This document shows, one piece after another, positions 54,875 through 64,000 of a DNA stretch of 64,000 nt (its first letter is position 1; the number at the start of each line of letters is the position of its first letter). The DNA is from Hyphomonadaceae bacterium (GTDB lineage: Bacteria; Pseudomonadota; Alphaproteobacteria; Caulobacterales; Aquidulcibacteraceae). The notes beneath the pieces are model-generated. The model had not been told where the DNA came from. It did not search any database and was given only the letters and a program-made list of their open reading frames with translations. The translations under genes were made by a program, and so were the position numbers. The stretch covers positions 142,260 to 206,259 of the forward strand of contig JAEUMP010000024.1 of NCBI GenBank assembly GCA_016791445.1, read 5' to 3'.

Positions 54875-54956
54875 GGGTGTCCGCTAGCCGGACGCGACGG
54901 CGATGGGAAGAGTGGGTGGCGAACGTGACGCACCAGATCTGTAAGCAGGATCGGCC

Positions 54957-55559
54957 ATGAGCGCTTCCCGCGCCGGCGCCGGTCCCCGCGCGTGGCAGCG
55001 CATGCTGTCGGGCCGCAAGCTCGACCTGCTCGACCCCTCTCCACTAGACATCGAGATCGAAGACATCGCTCACGGCCTGGCGCGGGTGGCCCGGTGGAAC
55101 GGCCAAACCCGCGGCGCTCACCCCTTTTCGGTGGCGCAGCACTCGCTGGTGGTGCTGGATATCCTGCGCGTGATTGCGCCGCGGCTGCCGCCCAACGCGC
55201 AGCTCGCAGCGCTGCTGCATGATGCGCCGGAGTACGTCATCGGCGACATGATCAGCCCGTTCAAGAACGCGCTCGGCCTCGACTACCGCGCGTTCGAAAA
55301 CCGACTGGCCGCGGCAATCCATCTGCGCTTCGGTCTGCCCGCCGAGCCGGCCGCGACGCTCAAGGCGCAGATCAAGCGCGCGGACCTGATGTCTGCCTAT
55401 CTCGAAGCCCGTCAGCTCGCAGGGTTCAGCGACGACGAGTGTCGCCGCTTCTTCAAGGTTCCGCCGATGGAGGCGATGTTCGACCTGACGCCGCTAGCGA
55501 CCGCAGACGCGCAATCGCAATTCGTCGCGACGTTTCAAACACTTTTCGCCGAGGCATGA
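54957..55559 (+). CDS. HD-domain phosphohydrolase (YfbR-like)
   Basis: 200 aa. The HD metal site is visible as H62 (VAQHSLVV), H88-D89 (ALLHDAPEYVIGDMISP) and later ADLMSAYLEA. The layout, with an RMLSGRKLDLLDPSP opening, fits YfbR-like dNMP/NMP 5'-nucleotidases. AGGA lies 7 bases before ATG 54957. It is followed after 3 bp by a phosphatase and then a NadQ-like regulator, so this is the first gene of a compact plus-strand operon. Confidence 0.88.
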   Translation: MSASRAGAGPRAWQRMLSGRKLDLLDPSPLDIEIEDIAHGLARVARWNGQTRGAHPFSVAQHSLVVLDILRVIAPRLPPNAQLAALLHDAPEYVIGDMISPFKNALGLDYRAFENRLAAAIHLRFGLPAEPAATLKAQIKRADLMSAYLEARQLAGFSDDECRRFFKVPPMEAMFDLTPLATADAQSQFVATFQTLFAEA

Positions 55560-55562
55560 CGC

Positions 55563-56084
55563 ATGGCCATTCTCGTTTGCCCCCTTTCACGTGTCGCCGA
55601 ACTGGTCCGCGCACGCAAACCCTCCCACGTTGTAAGTCTTCTCGACCCGCACTCTCCCTTCCCCACGCCGGGCGGACGGCACCTCAAGGTCAGCGTGCAC
55701 GACATCACGGAGGAGTCGCCCGGCGCCATCGCGCCCGCGCGCGAGCACATGAGGGAAATTCTGGAGTTCATCGGGGAGTGGGAGCGCAGCGCGCCGATCC
55801 TGATCCATTGCTACGCGGGGATTTCGCGCTCCACGGCGACGGCGTTCGTTACGGCCTGCGTGCACAACCCCGGATTTGATGAAGAGGAAATCGCCCTCGC
55901 TTTGCGCGCCGCCTCGCCGGTCGCCTGGCCGAACCACCGGCTCGTCGCGCTCGCGGATGCCGAGTTGGGCCGCAATGGCCGCATGCGCCGCGCGATCGAA
56001 CGGATCGGCCCGGGTGTCAGCTGGGAAGAGGCCGGAGAGAATACGCCCTTCGAGATCGCCAGCCTGTTTGAGGTCCGCTCTTGA
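55563..56084 (+). CDS. Cysteine-type protein tyrosine/dual-specificity phosphatase-like
   Basis: 173 aa. The catalytic loop HCYAGISRS at 82-90 has the C(X)5R pattern with C83 and R89. A likely general acid lies in VSVHDITEESPG at about 44-55. The short length and the missing tyrosine-binding loop favour the dual-specificity or 'tyrosine phosphatase family' type, though inositol phosphates are another possible substrate. The stop overlaps the TTG start of the next gene (TTGA). Confidence 0.88.
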   Translation: MAILVCPLSRVAELVRARKPSHVVSLLDPHSPFPTPGGRHLKVSVHDITEESPGAIAPAREHMREILEFIGEWERSAPILIHCYAGISRSTATAFVTACVHNPGFDEEEIALALRAASPVAWPNHRLVALADAELGRNGRMRRAIERIGPGVSWEEAGENTPFEIASLFEVRS

Positions 56085-57052
56085 CGCAGATGGTCATCGG
56101 GCTCTCAGCGGTCGTTGTCGCCGTTACGGAGGACGCCCCCTACGTCCTGGTGACGCGCGAGCGCGACAGTGCGCTGACGAGCTTGCCTTTCGGTCTCTTC
56201 GATCCAGCCGGCGACCGCACGCTCGAACTCACGCTGCGCAAATGGGTGACGGCGCAGACGGGATTCGAGATCGGTTATGTGGAGCAACTCTACACCTTCG
56301 GCGATCGCGGGCGCGAAGCGCCGCTCGCAGCCGATGCCGATCGTGTGCTCTCGATCGGCTATCTTGCGTTGGCGCCGGAAAAAGTCGTCATCGACGGCGC
56401 AGGTGCGGGCTGGCGCGACTGGTACGACTATTTCCCATGGGAAGACTGGCGACAGGGGCGCCCCGCGGTGATCGACTCGATCATCGCGCCGCGACTTCGG
56501 GAGTGGGCCGGGACACGCCCGGAACGGCATGATCGAGCGCGACTTGCGTTTGCGCTCGATGGCGCTGCGTGGAACGAGGAACGCGCGCTTGAGCGGTATG
56601 AACTCGTCTACGAGGCGGGACTTGCGCCGGAGGCGCAACGCGACGCGAAGCGCTTCAAGGGACAAGGTGACGCCGAACTGGAAGCGTCAGCGGCGCGCGC
56701 CGGACTCGGCGAACCCATGCGCTCCGACCATCGACGTATTCTCGCCACGGCAGTCTCTCGCCTGCGTGGCAAGCTGAAGTACAGACCCGTCGTGTTCGAG
56801 CTCGTACCCGAGCGCTTCACGCTGCTTCACCTGCAACGCGTGGTGGAGTCCATCAGCGGCATCGAGCTGCACAAGCAGAACTTTCGCCGCCTGCTTGAGC
56901 GCGGCACACTCGTCGTCGGGACGGGTGAACTGGAGGCGCGCACCGGAGGCCGACCGGCGGAACTGTTCCGCTTCCGGCGCGACGTTCTGCGTGAGCGACC
57001 CGTCGGCGGTTTTCACGTTCCGGCCCCGAAGGGCGCAACGGGCGAGAGCTAG
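56081..57052 (+). CDS. nadQ: NadQ-like NAD regulator, Nudix-fold with winged-helix tail
   Basis: 323 aa. It resembles NadQ (COG4111), an alphaproteobacterial regulator of NAD synthesis. The N half has a Nudix-like fold with a degenerate box (LPFGLFDPAGDRTLEL), so no hydrolase motif. The C half carries RPVVFELVPERFTLLHLQ and HKQNFRRLLERG plus the TGGRPAELFRFRRDVL block, which fits the winged-helix DNA-binding part. TTG 56081 is used since GAGG precedes it at seven bases; ATG 56090 is an alternative. The nadABC genes it normally controls are not here. Confidence 0.82.
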   Translation: MTQMVIGLSAVVVAVTEDAPYVLVTRERDSALTSLPFGLFDPAGDRTLELTLRKWVTAQTGFEIGYVEQLYTFGDRGREAPLAADADRVLSIGYLALAPEKVVIDGAGAGWRDWYDYFPWEDWRQGRPAVIDSIIAPRLREWAGTRPERHDRARLAFALDGAAWNEERALERYELVYEAGLAPEAQRDAKRFKGQGDAELEASAARAGLGEPMRSDHRRILATAVSRLRGKLKYRPVVFELVPERFTLLHLQRVVESISGIELHKQNFRRLLERGTLVVGTGELEARTGGRPAELFRFRRDVLRERPVGGFHVPAPKGATGES

Positions 57053-57678
57053 GCGCGCAGACGCCCGATTTCCCAGACGAGATTTTCCCGCGCCCGCGCG
57101 CCGCGCTCGGCCTCATAGAGATCGGTGCGGAACATCCGCGGCTGCGCGAGGACGCCTCCAAGGAACGACGCGCGTCCGGCGCGGAAGCGATTGTCGGGCA
57201 CGGCCGCATACTCCTCGCGGATCGCCGTCGCGTAGGCGGCATAGATCTCCATTGGCGCGCCGAGGATGGCGAAATCCATATCCAGGAAGAGCGCTTCGTC
57301 CGGCGTCGCGTCGCCGGCGTGATGCGACTTCGTCTTCTCGATGAGCGTGGCAATCGGCTCCGCACACGAGAGGCCCTCAAGATCGCGCCGCGCCCATGCG
57401 GCGGAGAGCTCCTCGTTGTCGCGCGCGAGAGGGTCGTAGACGGCGTCGTGATACCACGCCGCGCCCTGCAGCACGGCGATGTTCTCGATCAACGCGGCAT
57501 GCCGGTCGATCTCGCCCAGCAGAAAGGCGATGTGGGCAAGGCCGTGGTAGCGGCGCGCCGGTCCTGCATATGCATTGACCAGCGCTTCGCCCTTCGCGGC
57601 GCCGTCCCGAACGGCGAGGAGATTGCTGAACGCGCGCCAGCGCTCCAGGAGCGCGGCGCGCAGCACAATGTCAGCCAC
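57049..57678 (-). CDS. HD-superfamily metal-dependent phosphohydrolase (COG4339 type)
   Basis: 209 aa. HD-type ligands appear as H45 and H49 in RRYHGLAHIAFLL, H77-D78 in AWYHDAVYDP, and a later aspartate in LFLDMDFAILG; the Y-D-P after HD is typical of this family. The substrate is unknown. It starts at GTG 57678, which overlaps the cyclophilin stop by 8 bp; the further upstream ATG reading runs through that gene in another frame. It is the last gene of the gyrA unit and meets nadQ stop to stop. Confidence 0.82.
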   Translation of the reverse strand: MADIVLRAALLERWRAFSNLLAVRDGAAKGEALVNAYAGPARRYHGLAHIAFLLGEIDRHAALIENIAVLQGAAWYHDAVYDPLARDNEELSAAWARRDLEGLSCAEPIATLIEKTKSHHAGDATPDEALFLDMDFAILGAPMEIYAAYATAIREEYAAVPDNRFRAGRASFLGGVLAQPRMFRTDLYEAERGARARENLVWEIGRLRA

Positions 57679-58126
57679 GCTTGAACGAGACGATCTTTCC
57701 CGGCTTCGACGGCGGCTCGCCCTTCGGCAGCGCGTCGACATGTTCCATGCCGGAAATCACCTGCCCCCAGACCGTGTACTGGTTGTCCAGGAAGGTCGCG
57801 TCGTCGAACACGATGAAGAACTGGCTGTCGCCGGAGTTCGGGTTCGACGAACGCGCCATCGAGCAGACGCCGCGCACATGCGGTTCAGCGTTGAATTCCG
57901 CCGGGATGTTCTGGCCCGAACCGCCCGTTCCCTGGCCGCGCGGGCAACCGCCCTGCGCCATGAAGCCCGGGATCACGCGGTGGAATGTAAGGCCGTCGTA
58001 AAAGCCGCTCTCGGCCAGTTCGGTGATCCGCGCCACATGCTTCGGCGCGAGGTCGGGCCGCGTCTTGATAACGACGGGCCCGCCTTCGAGTGTGAGGATC
58101 AGGGTATCAGAGGAATGTTCCGCCAC
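57671..58126 (-). CDS. Cytosolic cyclophilin-type peptidyl-prolyl isomerase
   Basis: 151 aa, cyclophilin fold without a signal peptide. FYDGLTFHRVIPGFMAQGG (about 42-60) carries the catalytic Arg-containing FHRV and the QGG block; SMARSSNPNSGDSQFFIV and NQYTVWGQVISGMEHV follow. It accelerates proline cis-trans changes in folding. Its start lies 28 bp inside the end of the upstream periplasmic cyclophilin gene, in another frame. Confidence 0.93.
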   Translation of the reverse strand: MAEHSSDTLILTLEGGPVVIKTRPDLAPKHVARITELAESGFYDGLTFHRVIPGFMAQGGCPRGQGTGGSGQNIPAEFNAEPHVRGVCSMARSSNPNSGDSQFFIVFDDATFLDNQYTVWGQVISGMEHVDALPKGEPPSKPGKIVSFKRG

Positions 58127-59019
58127 CAGGGCCGCTCCCTTGCATTGCGCCCGCTCTGGTCAAGAACACGGACAGGAATCTGGACATCGCAGACGGAAAA
58201 GTCCGCGCCGCGTTCGCGACGGGTCTTGTCCAGCAACTCCCGGAAATCCGGCGAGTCGGTCCGCAGGACGTATATAGGCGCCCTCTCCGCTTCCGGCATG
58301 TCTGCGGCCACCCGCACGGTCTGCATGCGGCCCGGATTGGCCGGCGGCTCGCCGACCGGAATCTTCATCACCGCATCGAGCCCCCAGACCACCCGGCCCC
58401 AGGCCGTATAGTTTGTATCGAGCGACGGATACGGCGCGCGCATGAGGAAGAACTGGCTGTTGGCGCTATTTACCTGATCGACGCCGTTCACGATGCCGGA
58501 CCGCGCCATGGAGGCCACGCCCGGGCAATGCAACGGCCAGGCGCGGGTTTTGCCGTCCGCCGTCAGCGCCATCTGGGCGTCCGGATAGGTGGCGATGGCG
58601 ATCGTCTTGTAGAAGCCCTGCCACGAACCGCTTTGCTCGGATGCCGAAACGAACGGCAGGTCGGGGCCGCGCTTGAAGGTGAATTCCTGCGGCAGGTCCG
58701 GCAGCGGCGAGGCGCCGCGTCCGTCCCCTTGCGGATCGCCCGTCTGCGCCATGAAGCGATCGATCACGCGGTGGAAGATCAGTCCATCATAAAAGCGCGC
58801 ACGCGCCAGCTCCTTGACGCGCGCCACGTGTCGCGGCGCAATTTCAGGAAACAATTCAAGGACAATCCGGCCATCGACAGTGTCGATGTAGAGCGTGTTC
58901 TCAGGATCAAGCACGCGCCACTTCGTCGGGTCTGGCGCACGCTGCGCCACGACGGGCGCCGGCGCTGCAGCCATCGCGACGGCGACGGCCAGAGCGAACA
59001 GGATGTTTCGTGTCTTCAT
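58099..59019 (-). CDS. Periplasmic cyclophilin-type peptidyl-prolyl isomerase
   Basis: 306 aa, with signal peptide [19 protein letters not shown]. The fold reads FYDGLIFHRVIDRFMAQTG, SMARSGIVNGVDQVNSANSQFFLM and TNYTAWGRVVWGLDAVMKI. An insertion of about 45 residues after the first block (PQEFTFKRGPDLPFVSASEQ, then a loop with WPLHCPGVA) enlarges the domain, and a 65-residue tail follows. The ATG shares its A with the coaD stop (TGATG). Another cyclophilin overlaps its 3' end. Confidence 0.92.
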   Translation of the reverse strand: MKTRNILFALAVAVAMAAAPAPVVAQRAPDPTKWRVLDPENTLYIDTVDGRIVLELFPEIAPRHVARVKELARARFYDGLIFHRVIDRFMAQTGDPQGDGRGASPLPDLPQEFTFKRGPDLPFVSASEQSGSWQGFYKTIAIATYPDAQMALTADGKTRAWPLHCPGVASMARSGIVNGVDQVNSANSQFFLMRAPYPSLDTNYTAWGRVVWGLDAVMKIPVGEPPANPGRMQTVRVAADMPEAERAPIYVLRTDSPDFRELLDKTRRERGADFSVCDVQIPVRVLDQSGRNARERPWWRNIPLIP

Positions 59020-59524
59020 CAATCCAGTCCGTACTTCGCCTTCAGACGCCGCTCAACGTCCGTCGGCACAAATTGCGTCACCTCGCCCTTGAGCCGCGCA
59101 ATCTCCTTCACGAGCCGCGAGGCGATGGCCTGGCAGGTCGGATCGGCCATGAGGAACACGGTCTCGATGTCGGGATTGAGTTTCTGGTTCATCCCGACCA
59201 TCTGGAATTCGTACTCGAAGTCCGACACCGCCCTCAGGCCGCGCACGATGACCTGCGCGCCCACTTCCTCGGCGAACTTCATCAGCAATGTGTCAAAAGG
59301 ACGGACGACGATCTCCATCGCGCCGCTGAAGCGGGCGGTTTCCTCCTCCACCATCTCCACCCGTTCGGCGAGCGAAAAGAGCGGCCCCTTGTCCCGGTTG
59401 ATGGCGACGCCGATCACGAGTTTGTCGACGAGCTTCGCCGCGCGCTCGATGATGTCGAGGTGACCGTTCGTCAGCGGGTCGAAGGTGCCGGGATAGAGCC
59501 CGACGCGCTGCTTCGTCTTCGCGG

Positions 59525-59528
<4 letters not shown>
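59019..59528 (-). CDS. coaD: Phosphopantetheine adenylyltransferase
   Basis: 169 aa. It adenylates 4'-phosphopantetheine in CoA synthesis. The nucleotidyltransferase motif [18 protein letters not shown] is at 10-27 (T-x-G-H), and [18 protein letters not shown] is the substrate/dimer block. [15 protein letters not shown] corresponds to the C-terminal ATP-site region. ATG overlaps the gyrA stop by 4 bp, as in other alphaproteobacteria. Confidence 0.97.
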
Positions 59529-62353
<2,825 letters not shown>

Positions 62354-62423
62354 GGCGCCGGAGCTGTCGCCTCATCGCTTCCGCCGCCCCGCCGCGCGGC
62401 GGTCGCCCCTACCGGCGGCGCCC

Positions 62424-63281
62424 TTACACCCGGGCGTAGCCGCGTTGGTTGATGTAGGCGCGCAGCTCCGCCATGCGGCCTTCCGGGCTCGGGTGCGTGG
62501 AGATGATCGCGGGCGGTCGGGCGCCGCCTTCGCGCGCCATGATCTCCCAGAAATTCACCGCCTCGCGCACGTCGTAGCCGGCCTTGTGCATGTTATCGAC
62601 GCCGACGCGGTCGGCCTCCGACTCCTGCAGGCGCGAATACGGCAGCAGGATGCCGACCTGCGCGCCGAGGCCGAGCGCGGCGAGCCAGGCGTTCGAGTTT
62701 TCGCGTCCCGCCATGCCAACCTGCGCCGCCGCCATCGCCACCGATGCGCCGACCTGCTGGCTGTAACGCTCCGCCGAGTGCCGGGCCTGAACGTGGCCGA
62801 CTTCATGGCCCATGACGGTGGCGATGTGATCGTCCTTCGGCGAGATGTCGATGAGGCCCTTGTAGAAGCCGACCTTGCCGCCCGGCAGGACGAAGGCGTT
62901 CTTCTCGGGCTTGTCGAAGACGACGAACTCCCACTGCACGTTGGTGAGGCCCGACACCGCCGAGATGCGCTGGCCGACCCGCTGCAAGCGGGCGTTCGCC
63001 GTGGGATCGCGCGAAATCGGGGTCTTCGCCTTCTGCTCGTTCCAGCTGTCGAGCGCCATGGCGGCGAGCTGTGCATCGCCCGGCGCGAAGGCCGTAAACT
63101 GGGAGCGACCGGTGACCGCGTTCGTCTCACAACCCGCCAGCAGCAGCGAGCCCGCCATCAGGCCACGAATGACGTCCCGGCGCGGCATCCGGGAAAGGTC
63201 GACGAGGCGTCCGCCCGTGGCGTCGGCGGGGCCCAGATCGGCGGCGCCGGCGGTGATCTCATGACCGTGATTGTCGCACAT
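62424..63281 (-). CDS. M48-family metalloprotease, lipoprotein
   Basis: 285 aa. The zinc motif HEVGH is in MGHEVGHVQARHS, with the third ligand in LQESEADRVG, so it is an active M48 (HtpX/BepA/LoiP-type) protease. The export signal is unusual: 32 residues precede PRRDVIRGLMAGSLLLAGC, giving a twin-arginine lipoprotein signal with lipid Cys51. ATG 63281 is chosen because AGGAG lies 8 bases upstream; ATG 63188 (MPRRDV) would give a standard signal but has no SD. Family members degrade or assemble outer-membrane proteins. Confidence 0.9.
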   Translation of the reverse strand: MCDNHGHEITAGAADLGPADATGGRLVDLSRMPRRDVIRGLMAGSLLLAGCETNAVTGRSQFTAFAPGDAQLAAMALDSWNEQKAKTPISRDPTANARLQRVGQRISAVSGLTNVQWEFVVFDKPEKNAFVLPGGKVGFYKGLIDISPKDDHIATVMGHEVGHVQARHSAERYSQQVGASVAMAAAQVGMAGRENSNAWLAALGLGAQVGILLPYSRLQESEADRVGVDNMHKAGYDVREAVNFWEIMAREGGARPPAIISTHPSPEGRMAELRAYINQRGYARV

Positions 63282-63389
63282 GGCGCCGCTCCTGAACGTC
63301 TTCGCCCGCAGCGGGCTGATCGGATCTAGGGTTAGCAAATCGACGGTCGGGCGGCAAAGCAGCGCTTCAGATCGGGAACTTTGCGCCGA

Positions 63390-63418
63390 TGGACAGCGCG
63401 CGGCGACCCCGCTATAAG
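63390..63418 (+). promoter_or_regulatory. Promoter for tRNA-Phe
   Basis: TGGACA (63390-63395), an exact 17-base spacer, and TATAAG (63413-63418): five of six bases match in each box. The expected start is about 25 bases ahead of the tRNA. This is the best promoter I see in the window. Confidence 0.7.
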
Positions 63419-63449
63419 CCCGCCTCCGCGACGGGCCCGCCCGTCCGGC

Positions 63450-63525
63450 GCCTGGGTAGCTCAGTTGGTAGAGCAGCGGATTGAAAATCCGCCTGTCGCT
63501 GGTTCGATTCCGGCCCCAGGCACCA
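63450..63525 (+). tRNA. tRNA-Phe (anticodon GAA)
   Basis: 76 nt including an encoded CCA. Acceptor GCCTGGG pairs with CCCAGGC. The anticodon stem GCGGA/TCCGC encloses TTGAAAA, giving GAA. The T arm has GTTCGATTCC. A TTTTT run starts 8 bases after the CCA (63533-63537) and may aid termination. Confidence 0.96.
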
Positions 63526-63676
63526 TCTCCCCTTTTTCGCCGCTTCGACGTCGCCAGAGAAAGCCGACGCGCGCCGGCAGCGCCGAGAATGATGTCCGAT
63601 CGCCGGGTCGGGCCGCGCACTTCCCGCGACGCACGCGCGGGCGCCGCCAGACTCCGGGGAATCTCGCGTTGCAAAG

Positions 63677-63743
63677 GGAGCATGGGCGACCTCGCCCATG
63701 CCAATCATCGACAGGGTTACGCGGGCGAGGTCGCCCGCGCTCC
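63677..63743. repeat. REP/BIME-like pair of inverted palindromic units
   Basis: The first unit GGAGCATGGGCGACCTCGCC continues CATGCC. The second, read on the minus strand, is GGAGCGCGGGCGACCTCGCC followed by CGCG. Each contains a perfect hairpin around GGGCGA-CC-TCGCCC, and the two face each other across 20 bases. This is the architecture of REP doublets (BIMEs). The 222-bp stretch 63526-63747 holds this, a possible hairpin CCCGCG/CGCGGG near 63630-63650 and no gene. Confidence 0.7.
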
Positions 63744-63747
63744 ATGG

Positions 63748-64000
63748 TCATGACGTGTCTGCGGCTTCCGTCGCGGGTGCGATGATCTGCACGCCGAGGG
63801 CGATCGTCACGGCGAGGACCGTGACGATGGCGCCGGGCGTTGCGCCTGTGCGGGGCAACCGCAATGTGGCGCACTTCACCACTTTGTCGAAATTCGCGAG
63901 CGCATCGCGCATGTCGCGGATCGTCCGCAACGGAATCCCGCGCGTGAAGGCGTGAATGATGCGGATCTTGCGGCGTTGGTAGCCAAGGATTCCGTGCGGA
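63748..64000 (-). CDS. C-terminal part of a protein with a terminal membrane helix, cut by window edge
   Basis: The frame stays open from the TGA at 63748 to the right edge: at least 83 residues, ending a protein whose start lies outside. It reads HGILGYQRRKIRIIHAFTR, then RTIRDMRDALANFDKVVK. A hydrophobic segment near the end (GAIVTVLAVTIALGVQII) is followed by a short acidic tail. Third-position GC is high, as in real genes here. The family is not recognised. A C-terminal membrane anchor is likely. Confidence 0.6.
   Translation of the reverse strand, partial: PHGILGYQRRKIRIIHAFTRGIPLRTIRDMRDALANFDKVVKCATLRLPRTGATPGAIVTVLAVTIALGVQIIAPATEAADTS

Noticed and set aside
63677..63743. Repeat near the right end as CRISPR
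   Set aside because: Only two inverted units with no spacers and no cas genes; it fits a REP doublet.

Overview
This is a contiguous, gene-dense piece of a high-GC alphaproteobacterial chromosome. Three things point to the Caulobacterales/Hyphomonadaceae neighbourhood: the hdaA-ppk pair, the gyrA-coaD-cyclophilin-cyclophilin order, and a parallel beta-helix/diheme cytochrome pair of the type named after Hyphomonas neptunium HNE_0200. A NadQ-type NAD regulator supports the class. I see no integrase, transposase, phage gene, CRISPR array or plasmid gene. Reading frames are intact. Only the two edge genes are cut, by the window itself. No stretch longer than about 225 bp lacks a gene.

Layout. 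1-9705: a cut VOC protein, a membrane protein, then ppk, hdaA and a DUF2066 protein on the minus strand, purM-purN on plus, and ndk, an I78 inhibitor lipoprotein, holC and pepA on minus. 9888-17682: an outer-membrane biogenesis operon, lptF-lptG-lptD-surA-pdxA-rsmA. 17667-23618 (minus): fabD-fabG-acpP-fabF-mltG-yicC-gmk, for fatty acid synthesis and envelope, tightly coupled by TGATG junctions. 23769-28600: a membrane protein, an MBL hydrolase, a DUF2235 hydrolase and a long acyl-CoA dehydrogenase. 28763-33015: YceI lipoprotein, cytochrome b561, second YceI, Sua5 and an FAD-linked oxidase in one run.

33019-44828 is accessory metabolism and envelope: Nudix, a DUF6498-like protein, SDR, a MORN-repeat protein, the beta-helix/diheme cytochrome pair, nitronate monooxygenase, a lytic transglycosylase lipoprotein, a gamma-glutamyltransferase, a TIGR02301 protein, a CaiB/BaiF CoA-transferase and a GST. 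44825-49389 (minus): a ThDP enzyme, tRNA-Pro, then an SMP-30 protein downstream of an exported spermidine-synthase-like protein and its membrane partner, and tRNA-Glu. 49389-53636: recJ, divergent from a multidomain TIR/transmembrane/LysM-like protein, which is the most unusual gene here; then GNAT and a 57-aa membrane protein. 53666-57678: an acyltransferase, then an HD hydrolase, a dual-specificity-type phosphatase, a NadQ-like regulator and a second HD hydrolase. 57671-63281 (minus): an M48 lipoprotein protease, gyrA, coaD and two cyclophilins. The right end holds tRNA-Phe with a good promoter, a REP-like inverted repeat pair, and a gene running off the edge.

Most of the window is ordinary housekeeping. 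The best candidates for undescribed biology are the TIR-TM-LysM-like protein at 51339-52898 and the beta-helix/diheme cytochrome pair at 36577-38870. Next come the apparently Tat-exported spermidine-synthase-like protein at 48160-49065 and the nucleotide/NAD-type regulatory cluster at 54957-57678.
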